A stretch of DNA of 64,000 nucleotides from Enterococcus hermanniensis (GTDB lineage Bacteria; Bacillota; Bacilli; Lactobacillales; Enterococcaceae): the NCBI RefSeq assembly GCF_001885945.1, contig NZ_JXKQ01000006.1:585-64584 (forward strand), written 5' to 3'. The translations under genes were made by a program, and so were the position numbers. The notes below the pieces were generated by a model. That model saw nothing but the letters and a program-made list of their open reading frames with translations, was not told the DNA's origin and made no database searches. This document shows, one piece after another, positions 1 through 10,068 of this stretch (its first letter is position 1; every line of letters begins with the position of its first letter).

Positions 1-17
1 AGTTTTTTTTTGTTTTC

Positions 18-91
18 CGGGAAGTAGCTCAGCTTGGTAGAGTACTTGGTTTGGGACCAAGGTGTCGCAGGTTCGAATCCTGTCTTCCCGA
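18..91 (+). tRNA. tRNA-Pro (anticodon UGG)
   Basis: A complete cloverleaf can be drawn. The 7-bp acceptor stem pairs 18-24 with 84-90 and base 91 is the discriminator A. The anticodon stem pairs 45-49 with 57-61 around a seven-base loop with TGG at 52-54. The T-arm carries GGTTCGAATCC. No CCA is encoded. The stretch before base 18 is T-rich, consistent with the end of an upstream terminator. Confidence 0.95.
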
Positions 92-97
92 TAATTA

Positions 98-121
98 GAA
101 GGTGGATACCTTCTTTTTTTT
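98..121 (+). terminator. Rho-independent terminator after tRNA-Pro
   Basis: GAAGGT at 98-103 pairs with ACCTTC at 108-113 across a 4-base loop and is followed by a long T run. Confidence 0.8.
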
Positions 122-174
122 TATCTAAATTTTTAAAGAAAAGCGTTCTTCTTTATTTCGAGCTGTAAATTCGT

Positions 175-200
175 TATAATTATGGTCAGGAATAGTCAAT
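175..200 (+). promoter_or_regulatory. ctsR promoter -10 with CtsR heptad operator
   Basis: TATAAT lies at 175-180. Directly after it are two direct heptads, GGTCAGG (184-190) and AGTCAAT (194-200), three bases apart. This matches the known CtsR tandem-heptad layout (GGTCAAA, 3-nt spacer, GGTCAAA) with mismatches. The position between -10 and ribosome site fits autorepression of ctsR-clpC. The -35 is weak. Confidence 0.75.
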
Positions 201-213
201 AGGAGGCGATATA

Positions 214-678
214 GTGAGTAGAAATACCTCTGATTTAATCGAGTCTTATTTGAAGGATATCTTAGAAAATAGTGAAATTATCGAAATTCGAAGAGCAGAA
301 ATGGCCCAACAATTTAATTGTGTGCCATCACAAATAAATTATGTAATTAACACACGGTTTACTTTTCAGCGAGGTTACTTAGTTGAGAGTAAGCGTGGTG
401 GTGGTGGGTATATCCGAATTAGTAAAGTTAAGATCTCTGATCAGCATTATTTTTTAGAACAGTTAATGGATTCATTTAGTAATGAAATTTCTGAAGCAAA
501 TGCATTTGGAATTATTCAAAAACTTTTTGAAGAAGAAATTATTACAGAAAATGAAGGCAATTTAATGTTAAGTGCAATTTCAAAGAATAGTTTAGGTATC
601 AGTCAAATAGAAAATCGGTTACGTGCAAGGATCCTTCATGGATTTTTAGAGCGTTTAAGCTATGAGAAGAAGGAGTGA
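214..678 (+). CDS. ctsR: Transcriptional repressor of class III stress genes CtsR
   Basis: The 154-residue product has the usual CtsR length. Its N-terminal winged helix-turn-helix includes the family-typical glycine-rich stretch RGGGGYIRI near residue 60, the wing that reads the heptad operator. The C-terminal half is the helical dimerization domain. CtsR represses clp and other protein quality-control genes and is inactivated by heat. The start is GTG at 214 behind AGGAGG at 201-206. It lies directly upstream of clpC; the mcsA and mcsB genes found between them in Bacillus are absent, as usual in Lactobacillales. A CtsR box in its own promoter points to autoregulation. Confidence 0.95.
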   Translation: MSRNTSDLIESYLKDILENSEIIEIRRAEMAQQFNCVPSQINYVINTRFTFQRGYLVESKRGGGGYIRISKVKISDQHYFLEQLMDSFSNEISEANAFGIIQKLFEEEIITENEGNLMLSAISKNSLGISQIENRLRARILHGFLERLSYEKKE

Positions 679-683
679 AGAAT

Positions 684-3176
684 ATGGATCAGCTATATAC
701 AGAACGTGCAAAGGCAGTATTAGCAATTGCTCAACAAGAAGCAAAATATTTTAAACATCGTTCAGTAGGTTCAGAACATTTATTACTAGCCTTAGTAATT
801 GAGCAGCAAGGGATTGCTGGTAAAGCATTGCGTCAAATGAACTCTAATGAAAATGATATTCGTGAAGAAATCGAACATATGACTGGTTATGGATCTGTTA
901 AATCATATACTGAAGGTGGCTATCTTCCATATTCTCCACGTGCCAAACAAATTTTAATTTTTGCAGATGATGAAGCAAAACGTTTTAATGCAAAATTGGT
1001 AGGTACTGAGCATATCTTATTAGGGTTATTACGAGATGACGAAATTTTAGCTTCACATATCTTAGTTAATTTAGGATTAGGTCTTCCTAAAATGCGTCAA
1101 ACGCTATTGAAAAAAATGGGTGTGAATGAAAATGCTAATCAGAGCACTGCGAGTCGTAGAAAGGCTACAGTAAAACCGACCCAAAGTAATTCTCAAGGAA
1201 CACCAACGTTAGATGGATTGGCTCGAGATCTGACAAAATTAGCAAAAGACAAACGTTTAGATCCGGTAGTTGGAAGAGACAATGAAGTTCGTCGTGTGAT
1301 ACAAATTTTAAGTCGTCGGACAAAAAATAATCCTGTGCTTGTTGGTGAACCTGGTGTAGGTAAAACGGCAATCGTAGAAGGTTTAGCACAACGGATTATT
1401 GCTGGGGAAGTACCAGAAGATATGCGAGGTAAGCGATTGATGATGCTTGATATGGGCGCATTGGTTGCGGGAACGAAATATCGTGGTGAATTTGAAGATC
1501 GTTTAAAAAAGGTTATTGATGAAATTTATCAAGATGGACAAATTATTCTATTTATCGATGAATTGCATACATTGATAGGTGCAGGTGGAGCAGAAGGAGC
1601 GATAGATGCTTCAAATATTTTGAAACCAGCACTAGCTCGTGGTGAATTACAAACAATTGGTGCAACAACGTTAGATGAGTATCAAAAGTACATTGAAAAG
1701 GATTCAGCATTAGAACGTCGATTTGCTCGAGTACAAGTGGAGGAACCGACACCTGAAGAAGCTGAAGAAATACTAAAAGGTTTGCGAGCTCGCTATGAAG
1801 AACATCATGGTGTTGAAATTACTGATGACGCATTGCATGCAGCGGTATCATTGTCTGTGCGGTATATCAATTCTCGTCAATTACCAGATAAAGCAATTGA
1901 TTTAATGGATGAATCTTCTGCTAAAGTTCGTTTGGATTCAACCGATGAAGTATCTGAGCTTTCAGAATTAGAAGAAGAAGTCCTTGATTTGATAACTGAA
2001 AAGGAAAAAGCAATTCAAAATCAAGACTTTGAATCGGCTGCTCGGTTACGTTTACGCGAAAAACAACTTTCAGAGATCTTAGAGCAGGCTAAAATCAAAG
2101 CTGCTAAACAAGAAAAGGGTTATCTTGACCAAGTGACTGATGAAGATGTGGCAGCAGTTGTTTCTCAATGGACGGGTGTTCCGCTACAACAACTGGAGAA
2201 AAAAGAAAGTCAACGTTTATTAGATTTAGAGTCTGTTTTGCATAAACGAGTGGTTGGACAAGAAGAAGCTGTTAAAGCTATTTCAAGAGCTATTCGTCGT
2301 GCTCGGAGTGGGTTAAAAGATCCGAATCGGCCAATTGGTTCATTTATGTTTTTAGGGCCAACTGGTGTAGGTAAAACAGAATTAGCTAAGGCTTTAGCTG
2401 AAGCAATGTTTGGTAGCGAAGAAGCCTTAGTGAGAGTTGATATGTCTGAATACATGGAAAAATATAGTACGAGTCGCTTGATCGGTTCTCCTCCAGGTTA
2501 TGTTGGATATGAAGAAGGCGGACAACTGACCGAGAAAATTCGTCAAAAACCTTATTCAGTTATTCTGTTGGATGAAGTTGAAAAAGCGCATCCCGATGTT
2601 TTCAATATCTTATTGCAAGTATTAGACGACGGTCACTTAACAGATTCTAAAGGTCGAAAAGTCGATTTCCGCAACACGATTTTAATTATGACTTCTAATA
2701 TTGGTGCAACAGAACTTCGTGAAGAAAAAAATGTTGGATTTAATGTAAAAGATATTACTAAAGATCATCAAGCTATGGAAAAACGGATTTTAGAAGAATT
2801 GAAGAAGAGCTTCCGACCAGAGTTTATCAACCGAATTGATGAAACAGTGGTCTTCAAATCACTAGATCAAGAGCAAATCCATGAAATTGTAAAAATTATG
2901 AGTCGTTCAGTCTTAGAACGAATGGATGAGCATGAGATCAAGGTAAAAATTACCCCTGCTGCTTATGATGTTATTGGCAAAGTTGGCTTTGACCCTGAAT
3001 ATGGTGCCCGTCCAATTCGTCGTGCGCTTCAAAAAGAAATTGAAGATCGATTGGCTGAGGCATTGCTATCTGGACAAATTCAGTTAGGTGATGCTGTAAC
3101 AATTGGTGCAAGCAAAGGTAAAATTACTCTAACCGTTAAGAATTCAAAAGAAGAAAAAATTCCAGCAAAAGTATAA
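684..3176 (+). CDS. clpC: ATP-dependent Clp protease ATP-binding subunit ClpC
   Basis: HSP100 unfoldase that feeds substrates to ClpP. It has paired Clp-N repeats (about 1-145), a first AAA+ module with Walker A GEPGVGKT near residue 220, a UVR-type coiled middle domain near 425-460, and a second AAA+ module with GPTGVGKT near 559, followed by the ClpB-type C-terminal domain. The length (830 aa) is normal for ClpC. I chose ATG at 684 because AAGGAG at 670-675 sits 8 bases upstream. An in-frame GTG at 675 would overlap that site and the ctsR stop. It is co-transcribed with ctsR under the CtsR operator. Confidence 0.95.
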   Translation: MDQLYTERAKAVLAIAQQEAKYFKHRSVGSEHLLLALVIEQQGIAGKALRQMNSNENDIREEIEHMTGYGSVKSYTEGGYLPYSPRAKQILIFADDEAKRFNAKLVGTEHILLGLLRDDEILASHILVNLGLGLPKMRQTLLKKMGVNENANQSTASRRKATVKPTQSNSQGTPTLDGLARDLTKLAKDKRLDPVVGRDNEVRRVIQILSRRTKNNPVLVGEPGVGKTAIVEGLAQRIIAGEVPEDMRGKRLMMLDMGALVAGTKYRGEFEDRLKKVIDEIYQDGQIILFIDELHTLIGAGGAEGAIDASNILKPALARGELQTIGATTLDEYQKYIEKDSALERRFARVQVEEPTPEEAEEILKGLRARYEEHHGVEITDDALHAAVSLSVRYINSRQLPDKAIDLMDESSAKVRLDSTDEVSELSELEEEVLDLITEKEKAIQNQDFESAARLRLREKQLSEILEQAKIKAAKQEKGYLDQVTDEDVAAVVSQWTGVPLQQLEKKESQRLLDLESVLHKRVVGQEEAVKAISRAIRRARSGLKDPNRPIGSFMFLGPTGVGKTELAKALAEAMFGSEEALVRVDMSEYMEKYSTSRLIGSPPGYVGYEEGGQLTEKIRQKPYSVILLDEVEKAHPDVFNILLQVLDDGHLTDSKGRKVDFRNTILIMTSNIGATELREEKNVGFNVKDITKDHQAMEKRILEELKKSFRPEFINRIDETVVFKSLDQEQIHEIVKIMSRSVLERMDEHEIKVKITPAAYDVIGKVGFDPEYGARPIRRALQKEIEDRLAEALLSGQIQLGDAVTIGASKGKITLTVKNSKEEKIPAKV

Positions 3177-3180
3177 TTTT

Positions 3181-3269
3181 AAAAGAGATAGGACTTTGTA
3201 GTGATGGTTAAAAGTTAGATTTTGGTCTAACTTTTAGAGGTCAATTTGCTTAGTTACTATCTCTTTTTT
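3181..3269 (+). terminator. Terminator after clpC with long composite stem
   Basis: AAAAGAGATAG at 3181-3191 pairs with CTATCTCTTTTTT at 3257-3269 at the base. A nested hairpin AAAGTTAGA...TCTAACTTT lies inside. The outer 3' arm ends in a T run. Confidence 0.65.
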
Positions 3270-3468
3270 ATGTATTTATTTCTAAATCTTTCTATTAGCG
3301 TCGGTTGGAAACTTTTGAAAGCTGTGATAGTATGGGAAAGTCTAAAAGAAGACCAATAAGCTGAGTATTTTTATCAAAATAATTAACCATATCAGATTAT
3401 TGGTAGATAGGTGAAGGTCAATTCATTTTTTGATAGAAATCACCGAACGGGAATTGGGAGGACAAGAA

Positions 3469-4383
3469 ATGATCGAAGTAATTGCGACAGCTGAATCGAT
3501 GGTGCAAGCCAAAGAATTATTAGCTGCCGGAGTAGATACCTTATATATTGGAGAAGAGGAGTATGGCTTACGACTGCCGTATTCTTTTTCGAGAACGGAA
3601 CAAAAGCAATTGATTGAGTCAGCGCATGCTAAGGGCAAAAAAGTGAATATCGCGGTCAATGGCATCATGCATCCTGACAAGATGAAAAAAATTCCAGAAT
3701 ATCTAGATTTTTTAGCTGAGGTACAACCAGATAACATCGTTGTTGGGGATACTGGGGTGATTTTTTTATTGCAAAACTATGATTTGTCGTATATCTATGA
3801 TGCGGAAACATTAGTAACGAATGCCCGCCAAATCAATTTTTGGCATAAAAAAGGTGCTGTTGGAGCAGTCTTAGCACGTGAAGTTCCATTCGAAGAAATG
3901 AAAACTTTAAAACAGCATGTTGAAGTGCCAACGGAAGTCTTGGTCTATGGAGCTACTTGCATCCATCAATCAAAGCGTCCATTACTAAATAATTATTTCA
4001 ATTATACAAAACAAACCGAAGAAACGACGAAAGATCGTGGGCTGTTTATTTCAGAACCGAAAAAAGCAGAAACGCATTATTCAATCTATGAAGATCAACA
4101 TGGCACCCATATTTTTGCTGATAACGATGTGAACTTGATCAATGAAGTAGAAGAATTAGCTCAAACAGGCTATCAAACATGGAAACTAGATGGATTATTT
4201 ACTCCAGGAGAACAATTTGTAGAAGTAGCTAAGGCTTTTGTTTTAGCGAAACAAGCGCTTGAAGCTGGAACTTGGGATGAAAAAACGCAAGTTAAAGCAC
4301 AGCAATCCATTCAAAAAAATCATCCAGTAGCACGTGGAATGGATACAGGTTTTTATCATTTAGATCCAAATGCAATTAAATAA
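3469..4383 (+). CDS. Peptidase U32 family protein, TrhP1/YrrN-like tRNA hydroxylation factor
   Basis: 304-residue U32-family TIM-barrel protein. U32 'peptidases' of the Bacillus YrrN/YrrO (TrhP1/TrhP2) type are known to be needed for 5-hydroxyuridine at the tRNA wobble position, with prephenate as cofactor source. This one lies immediately upstream of the longer U32 partner, reproducing the yrrN-yrrO pair. The N-terminus has the family motif around residue 20 (AGVDTLYIGEEEYGLR). I chose ATG at 3469 because GGGAGG at 3456-3461 is well spaced; an upstream in-frame TTG at 3430 has no ribosome site. Peptidase activity is not implied. Confidence 0.8.
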   Translation: MIEVIATAESMVQAKELLAAGVDTLYIGEEEYGLRLPYSFSRTEQKQLIESAHAKGKKVNIAVNGIMHPDKMKKIPEYLDFLAEVQPDNIVVGDTGVIFLLQNYDLSYIYDAETLVTNARQINFWHKKGAVGAVLAREVPFEEMKTLKQHVEVPTEVLVYGATCIHQSKRPLLNNYFNYTKQTEETTKDRGLFISEPKKAETHYSIYEDQHGTHIFADNDVNLINEVEELAQTGYQTWKLDGLFTPGEQFVEVAKAFVLAKQALEAGTWDEKTQVKAQQSIQKNHPVARGMDTGFYHLDPNAIK

Positions 4384-4409
4384 AGAAATTTAGAGCTAGG
4401 AGCAACAAC

Positions 4410-5651
4410 ATGACAAAAAGAAAGTTAAAACGGCCGGAAGTACTAGCACCAGCTGGTACGTTAGAAAAATTGAAAACAGCGATCCACTATGGTGCAGATG
4501 CTGTATATATTGGCGGCGACGCCTATGGGTTACGTTCACGTGCGGGGAATTTCTCATTTGAAGAAATGGAAGAAGGCGTAGCTTTTGCCAAACAATATGG
4601 CGCAAAAGTTTATGTAGCTGCAAATATGGTAACACATGAAGGCAATGAAAAAGGTGCAGGAGATTTTTTTAAAAAATTACGAGATATCGGTATCTCAGCA
4701 GTGATCGTTTCTGATCCTGCGTTGATCGAAATTTGCGCAACAGAAGCACCTGGATTAGAGATTCATTTATCAACACAAGCTTCAGCAACTAATGCTGAAA
4801 CATTAAAATTTTGGCAAAATGAAGGATTGGAACGAGTTGTACTAGCACGTGAAGTATCGATGGAAGAGTTAGCTGAAATTCGTCGCAATACAGATATTCA
4901 GATCGAAGCCTTTATTCATGGTGCGATGTGTATTTCTTATTCTGGTCGTTGTACGTTGTCGAATCATATGTCGATGCGTGATGCCAATCGTGGCGGATGT
5001 TCACAATCATGTCGCTGGAAATATGATTTATTTGATATGCCATTTGCTCAGGAACACCGTTCATTAACTGAAAATGGCGATGTGAAGGAAGAATTTTCAA
5101 TGAGTGCGGTTGATATGACGATGATTGAACATATCCCAGACTTAATTGAAAATGGTGTTGATAGCTTAAAAATCGAAGGGCGTATGAAATCAATTCATTA
5201 TGTTTCAACTGTTGCGAATGTTTATAAAGCAGCAGTTGATAGCTATATTGCAGATCCAGATAATTATGTCTGTAAACAAGAATGGATTGATGAATTATGG
5301 AAAGTAGCACAACGTGAATTGGCAACTGGTTTTTATTACAATGTACCAACTGAAAATGAACAATTATTTGGCCCACGTCGTAAGATTCCAGTTTATAAAT
5401 TTATCGGTGAAGTGTTAAGCTACGATGAAACAACAGGTATTGCTACTGTTCGTCAACGGAATCATTTTTCTGTCGGTGATGAGATCGAATTTTATGGACC
5501 AAACTTCCATCATTTCGAACAAACTATCACAGAAATGAAAAATGACGAAGGAGAATCGATTGATCGAGCACCAAACCCAATGATGATTTTAACAATGCCA
5601 GTGACGCAGCCGGTTAAACCGGGAGATATGATCCGTAAGAAAAAAGACTGA
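4410..5651 (+). CDS. Peptidase U32 family protein, TrhP2/YrrO-like tRNA hydroxylase
   Basis: 413 residues, the long member of the U32 pair. The N-terminus carries LAPAGTLEKLKTAIHYGADA typical of the family. A cysteine cluster (GAMCISYSGRC and GGCSQSCRW, about residues 174-201) matches the iron-sulfur ligand region of RlhA/TrhP proteins. The C-terminal domain begins after FGPRRKIPVYKFIGEV. From known homologues it should hydroxylate U34 of tRNAs to 5-hydroxyuridine with prephenate-derived chemistry. It follows its partner by 26 bases, so the two are probably one transcript. The precise RNA substrate is inferred. Confidence 0.85.
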   Translation: MTKRKLKRPEVLAPAGTLEKLKTAIHYGADAVYIGGDAYGLRSRAGNFSFEEMEEGVAFAKQYGAKVYVAANMVTHEGNEKGAGDFFKKLRDIGISAVIVSDPALIEICATEAPGLEIHLSTQASATNAETLKFWQNEGLERVVLAREVSMEELAEIRRNTDIQIEAFIHGAMCISYSGRCTLSNHMSMRDANRGGCSQSCRWKYDLFDMPFAQEHRSLTENGDVKEEFSMSAVDMTMIEHIPDLIENGVDSLKIEGRMKSIHYVSTVANVYKAAVDSYIADPDNYVCKQEWIDELWKVAQRELATGFYYNVPTENEQLFGPRRKIPVYKFIGEVLSYDETTGIATVRQRNHFSVGDEIEFYGPNFHHFEQTITEMKNDEGESIDRAPNPMMILTMPVTQPVKPGDMIRKKKD

Positions 5652-5672
5652 GTTATTCTTAGTCTTTTTCTT
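5637..5672 (+). terminator. Terminator after the U32 pair
   Basis: AAAAAGACT overlapping the stop codon pairs with AGTCTTTTT across a short loop (about 5639-5670), followed by further T residues. Confidence 0.7.
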
Positions 5673-5895
5673 TTTGTACTTTTTTTGCTAAAAGAAAAGA
5701 GTTGTTATGGTTGGAATAGTTAGGCAGAAAAGGATTAATTTTTAAAGAAATGTATTAAAATAGAGATATTGAGTTTGTATATCGTATTTACTTTTTGATT
5801 GAATCATTAGATATGAAAAAAGATTCATACATAATAACGGAAAATTTTAGGTACTTATAAATCCGATAATCAAATAAAAACTAGGAGGCAAATGA

Positions 5896-7245
5896 ATGAA
5901 AGAGTATGATTACATCGTCATTGGCGGAGGTAGTGGTGGAATCGCATCTGCTAATCGTGCTGGAATGCATGGCGCAAAAGTTTTATTGATCGAAGGTAAC
6001 AAAATCGGGGGCACTTGTGTCAATGTGGGCTGTGTTCCTAAAAAAGTTATGTGGCAAGCCAGCAGCATGTTAGAGATGATCGAACGAGATGCACCAAGCT
6101 ACGGAGTCCAAGCAGAAGTGGGAAAATTTGATTTTAAAGAATTAGTCGCACGTCGCGAAAAATACATTGATTTTTTACATGGGGCTTATTACCGTGGACT
6201 AGATAGTAATAACGTGGAACGTATTGAAGGGTATGCTACGTTTGTATCTGATCATGTGATCGCAGTCAATGGTGAAAAGTATAGGGCGGCAAATATCTTG
6301 ATTGCAACAGGTGGACGCCCGAGCCAAATGAAAATCCCTGGTGGAGAGTTCGCGATTGATTCGAATGGTTTCTTTGAATTAACGGAACAACCAAAAGATA
6401 TTGTTGTTTTAGGCGCCGGCTACATTGCGGCCGAATTAAGTGGAGTATTGCAAGGGATGGGAACGCAGGTCCATTGGGCATTCCGTCATAGTCGTCCATT
6501 ACGTACCTTTGATACGATGTTAGCTGATAACTTGGTGGATATTTATCGTGAGAATGGGATGAAACTTTATGATCATCATAGAGCAAAAGAAATTAAGCAA
6601 ACAGAAGATGGACGGTATACCGTTCACTTTGAAAACGGAAATACGTTGTCAGGGGAATATGTATTGTTTGCCGGTGGACGCATACCGAATACGGATAAAT
6701 TAGGATTAGAAAATACTTCTGTTACATTAAATGAAAAAGGTTTTGTGATTGTTGATAAATTCCAAAATACGACAAGTGAAGGTGTTTATGCTGTTGGCGA
6801 TGTGATTGGGAAAATTGATTTGACACCTGTGGCAATTGCGGCAGGTCGTCGTTTGTCTGAACGGGTTTTTAATGGAAAGTCTGAAGAATTTTTAGATTAT
6901 GAAAATGTTCCAACTGTGATTTTTACGCATCCAACGATGGCAACGATTGGTTTATCTGAAGCAGCAGCTATTGAACGCCATGGGAAAAATCAAATCAAGA
7001 TCTACCATTCTCGTTTTACACCGATGTATTTTGCTTTAGGAGAATATCGTCAAAAATGTGATATGAAATTGGTTTGTCTTGGTGAAGAAGAAAAAATTAT
7101 TGGGCTTCATGCGATTGGTGTTGGTGTCGATGAAATGTTGCAAGGATTCGCAGTAGCTATCAAAATGGGTGCCACGAAAAAAGATTTTGATGATACAGTA
7201 GCAATCCATCCAACAGGTAGTGAAGAATTCGTCACAATGAGATAA
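5896..7245 (+). CDS. gor: Glutathione-disulfide reductase
   Basis: 449-residue flavin disulfide reductase that reduces oxidized glutathione with NADPH in the cytosol. The FAD motif GGGSGGIASANRA is near residue 10. The redox pair C41/C46 is in GGTCVNVGCVPKK, the NAD(P) motif GAGYIAAELSGVL is near 174, the second FAD motif (YAVGDV) is near 298, and the C-terminal HPTGSEE contains the catalytic histidine. Arg residues after the second Gly-rich motif (FRHSRPLR) favour NADPH and a glutathione reductase rather than dihydrolipoamide dehydrogenase. AGGAGG precedes the ATG. It is monocistronic between terminators. Confidence 0.9.
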   Translation: MKEYDYIVIGGGSGGIASANRAGMHGAKVLLIEGNKIGGTCVNVGCVPKKVMWQASSMLEMIERDAPSYGVQAEVGKFDFKELVARREKYIDFLHGAYYRGLDSNNVERIEGYATFVSDHVIAVNGEKYRAANILIATGGRPSQMKIPGGEFAIDSNGFFELTEQPKDIVVLGAGYIAAELSGVLQGMGTQVHWAFRHSRPLRTFDTMLADNLVDIYRENGMKLYDHHRAKEIKQTEDGRYTVHFENGNTLSGEYVLFAGGRIPNTDKLGLENTSVTLNEKGFVIVDKFQNTTSEGVYAVGDVIGKIDLTPVAIAAGRRLSERVFNGKSEEFLDYENVPTVIFTHPTMATIGLSEAAAIERHGKNQIKIYHSRFTPMYFALGEYRQKCDMKLVCLGEEEKIIGLHAIGVGVDEMLQGFAVAIKMGATKKDFDDTVAIHPTGSEEFVTMR

Positions 7246-7247
7246 GT

Positions 7248-7279
7248 AAAAAGCTTTGCCGTTGCGGCAAAGCTTTTTT
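7248..7279. terminator. Bidirectional terminator between gor and birA
   Basis: AAAAAGCTTTGCC pairs with GGCAAAGCTTTTTTT around a 5-base loop. A run flanks one arm and T run the other, so it can serve both convergent genes. Confidence 0.85.
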
Positions 7280-8233
7280 TTATTGAATGGAACTCAAGCT
7301 GATCTCACCAGAAGAAAGCGTCATTTGTTCATTGCCTAAATCTACGACCAGTTCACCAGTATCAGTAATTGCGATTGCCGTACCAAAGTAGGTTTTTTCT
7401 TTGCGTTTAAAAGTAATTTTTTTGCCTAAGACAAAAGATTTTTCACGGTACATTGCCAAATAACTTTCAGGTTCCGCCAATAAGGCAAAGAATTGATTCC
7501 AAATATCGATAATCAATTGATTTCGCGTACAAGTGGGCTGACCATCAGGAAATAAAGAAGAGGCTTTTGCTTGTATTTCACTAGGAAAATCTTCCTGAGG
7601 GATGGAGAAATTGATACCCATGCCAATGATGATATATTTTAAGGAATTCGTTTCGATATCTGTCATGGCTTCGGAGAGGATCCCAGCGACTTTCTTTTGA
7701 TTCAAGTAAATATCATTGACCCACTTGATTTGACTGTTTACACCTAAGCGTTTATCAATGGCTTTTGCTATGGCAACAGCCATTAATACGGTATATTGCG
7801 GCAATTCTTGTAACTGTTCTTTCGGCTCTAATAACAAACTCATATAAATTCCTTGCTGTTTTACCGCAAAGAACGGACGGTTGAACCGACCGTGGGGTGC
7901 TTCTTGCATATCAGCAACAACCAATAGAGGAGAAGGGTTCCCCTCAATTACGGCTAATTGTGCATCTTTCATCGTAGAAGTAGAGGTCTCTAAAACGGTC
8001 ACATCTAGCGGATGCTGAATCTGCGTTTGGATTTCTTCAGCATTCAAAATATCAGAGGATTGGTAACGATAGCCCGTGCTCAAATGTTGAATCTGGTAGC
8101 CTTTTTTTTCTAATTCTTTAATGGCTTTCCAAATGGCTGTTCGAGAAACACCAATTTCTTGTGCTAATGTTTCCCCGGATAAAATTTCTTCAGCTGATTT
8201 TAAACGAATTAATATTTTTTCTTTCGTAGACAA
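7280..8233 (-). CDS. birA: Biotin--[acetyl-CoA-carboxylase] ligase / biotin repressor BirA
   Basis: 317 residues with an N-terminal helix-turn-helix (about 1-60, GETLAQEIGVSRTAIWKAI) and a biotin protein ligase domain. The ligase contains the adenylate loop region GRFNRPFF (R-rich loop, variant of GRGRR) and the KWVNDIY motif, then a C-terminal SH3-like cap. It activates biotin and attaches it to carboxylases, and with the HTH can repress biotin genes. The start is TTG at 8233 with GGAGGT six bases upstream on the minus strand. The glycine-rich adenylate loop is GRFNR instead of GRGR, a common variation in lactic acid bacteria. It ends at a shared terminator with gor. Confidence 0.92.
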   Translation of the reverse strand: MSTKEKILIRLKSAEEILSGETLAQEIGVSRTAIWKAIKELEKKGYQIQHLSTGYRYQSSDILNAEEIQTQIQHPLDVTVLETSTSTMKDAQLAVIEGNPSPLLVVADMQEAPHGRFNRPFFAVKQQGIYMSLLLEPKEQLQELPQYTVLMAVAIAKAIDKRLGVNSQIKWVNDIYLNQKKVAGILSEAMTDIETNSLKYIIIGMGINFSIPQEDFPSEIQAKASSLFPDGQPTCTRNQLIIDIWNQFFALLAEPESYLAMYREKSFVLGKKITFKRKEKTYFGTAIAITDTGELVVDLGNEQMTLSSGEISLSSIQ

Positions 8234-8283
8234 GGGGACACCTCCGTTGATTTTCTGGTATTTTTCTCTGGGCTCAGTGTAAC

Positions 8284-8313
8284 AAAAAAGCAGACTACAT
8301 AAAAGTAGTCTGC
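8284..8313 (-). terminator. Terminator of the ABC transporter operon
   Basis: GCAGACTAC/GTAGTCTGC is a 9-bp perfect stem with a 6-base loop. On the minus strand it is followed by six T residues, so it ends the transporter transcript before birA. Confidence 0.85.
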
Positions 8314-8340
8314 AAAGAAAGAAGGATTTTACAGCTGAAA

Positions 8341-9144
8341 TTAACTAAGTAGTAAAGCGTCGTCTTTTAATTCAACGCCTGAATTTTGTTGGAACATTTC
8401 CATCAATTTCGGTACAGTTAAATGTTGTTTTTCTTCTTGTTTTAAATCTAGTGCAATCTGACCTTGATGAAGCATGATCAGGCGATTCCCATAATGGATC
8501 GCATCTTCCATATTATGGGTGACCATGAAGGCAGTCAATTCTTGTTCGCGAATCAAGCGTTCAGTCAATTCCATCACCGTTAAAGAAGTTTTTGGATCTA
8601 GTGCAGCAGTGTGTTCATCCAATAAAATTAAATCAGGTCGTTGCAATGTAGCCATCAAGAGTGTGATGGCTTGCCGTTGCCCACCAGAAAGTAATCCAAT
8701 TTCTGCATCTAATCGATTTTCGAGATTTAGGTTCAACATTGCTAATTGTTCTTTGAAAAAGTTTCGATCTTTACTTTTTACCCCTTTAGCAAAGCCGCGG
8801 CTATGCCCCCGTTTCATGGCTAAAGCCAAATTTTCTTGTACAGATAAACGAACGGCGGTCCCCATTTTAGGATCTTGGAAAACCCGACTGATTTTTTTAG
8901 ACCGGCGGGTAACAGAATGTTTGGTGATCTCTTCTTCGTTTAAGAACATTTGACCTTCTTCGATAGACAACGTTCCAGCCACGCTATTCAGTAATGTTGA
9001 TTTTCCGGCCCCATTACCGCCGATAATCGTCACAAATTCACCAGGGGCCAAGCTAAGATTGATTCCTTTTAAGGCATGGTTTTCATTGATTGTTCCTCGC
9101 TCGAAGTATTGATGTAGATTGCTTATTCTTAAGACTGGTTGCAT
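8341..9144 (-). CDS. ABC transporter ATP-binding protein, TrpXYZ-type
   Basis: 267-residue ABC ATPase. Walker A is GGNGAGKST near residue 42, the signature is LSGGQRQA and Walker B is LILLDEHTAALD, then the H-loop VTHNM. It belongs to the small importer family paired with an inner-membrane permease of the LivH type and an ABC_sub_bind lipoprotein. Streptococcal members are predicted tryptophan importers (TrpXYZ). It is the last gene of a three-gene operon, two bases after the permease stop. The substrate is inferred from the family and is not visible in the ATPase itself. Confidence 0.88.
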   Translation of the reverse strand: MQPVLRISNLHQYFERGTINENHALKGINLSLAPGEFVTIIGGNGAGKSTLLNSVAGTLSIEEGQMFLNEEEITKHSVTRRSKKISRVFQDPKMGTAVRLSVQENLALAMKRGHSRGFAKGVKSKDRNFFKEQLAMLNLNLENRLDAEIGLLSGGQRQAITLLMATLQRPDLILLDEHTAALDPKTSLTVMELTERLIREQELTAFMVTHNMEDAIHYGNRLIMLHQGQIALDLKQEEKQHLTVPKLMEMFQQNSGVELKDDALLLS

Positions 9145-9145
9145 T

Positions 9146-10036
9146 TTATTTTACCCCTTTCTTTTTTGGTGTGAATTTTGAACGAATCTGTGGCAAAGAA
9201 AGGCAAAGGACTAAGACGATTGCTGAGGCTAATTTAGAATCCGTTGGTTGTACATTCATTTCGAAAACTAGTGCTAAAATGAAGCGGTAAATGATGGCAC
9301 CAGCAGCGATTGTTGCAAGACGGATACCGATCGTCTTATTATGAAGCAATACTTCTGCAATAATGATCGATGCTAAACCGATAACGATCGTTCCAACACC
9401 CGAGTTTAAATCAGCAAAACCATTATTCTGTGCTAAGAGTGCACCGGATAGTGCGATGCTTCCGTTTGAGATCATGTAGCCGACTAATTTCATATTTTCA
9501 GTTCGAATGCCATTTGCTTCACTCATGTCAGGATTATCTCCAGTAGCACGGACAGCCAAACCAATTTCGGTTTGGAAAAACAAGACCAACAGTAAGATGA
9601 CTAAAGCTACAATCAAGAGTCCAATCAAAATGACTGCATTATTTTTCGTTAAGCCCATATTTTGAGCGGCAGTGAAGACGGTATCCTCGCCTAATAAAGC
9701 AATGTTTGGTGCACCCATTACTCGAGAAGTGATCGAATAAAGGCCAGTCATAGTGATGATCCCAGCTAGTAAAGCCGGAATTTTAAATTTTGTATTTAAG
9801 ATGCCGGTCACCAGCCCCGCTAACATACCGCCACAAAAAGCTAATAAAGTAGCTAGGATTGGATTCAATCCGTTGACGATCCCGATTGCAGCAATCCCAC
9901 CGCCTAAAGGAAAACTGCCTTCAGCGGTAAGGTCGGCAATATCTAAAATGCGAAAAGTTAAATAAACTCCGATTGCGAGTAGTGACCAAAGTAAGCCCTG
10001 GGACGTTGAAGATAATAACAAAGAGATAACATTCAT
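9146..10036 (-). CDS. ABC transporter permease, TrpXYZ-type
   Basis: 296 residues with about eight hydrophobic segments and the BPD_transp_2 (LivH-like) character, for example LTFRILDIADLTAEGSFPLG near residue 26. It forms the membrane channel for the adjacent ATPase and lipoprotein. The start is ATG at 10036. It lies between the binding-protein gene (32 bases upstream) and the ATPase gene (1-base gap). A role in uptake of an aromatic amino acid or related compound follows from family membership only. Confidence 0.87.
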   Translation of the reverse strand: MNVISLLLSSTSQGLLWSLLAIGVYLTFRILDIADLTAEGSFPLGGGIAAIGIVNGLNPILATLLAFCGGMLAGLVTGILNTKFKIPALLAGIITMTGLYSITSRVMGAPNIALLGEDTVFTAAQNMGLTKNNAVILIGLLIVALVILLLVLFFQTEIGLAVRATGDNPDMSEANGIRTENMKLVGYMISNGSIALSGALLAQNNGFADLNSGVGTIVIGLASIIIAEVLLHNKTIGIRLATIAAGAIIYRFILALVFEMNVQPTDSKLASAIVLVLCLSLPQIRSKFTPKKKGVK

Positions 10037-10068
10037 GTTTTTTTCCTTCTTTCCAAATTAAAGTGGAG

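Noticed and set aside
675-683. GTG start for clpC
   Set aside because: The ribosome site AAGGAG overlaps it and is correctly spaced for the ATG at 684.
4912-5376. 154-codon minus-strand frame over the second U32 gene
   Set aside because: Low-complexity shadow frame of a well-conserved gene.
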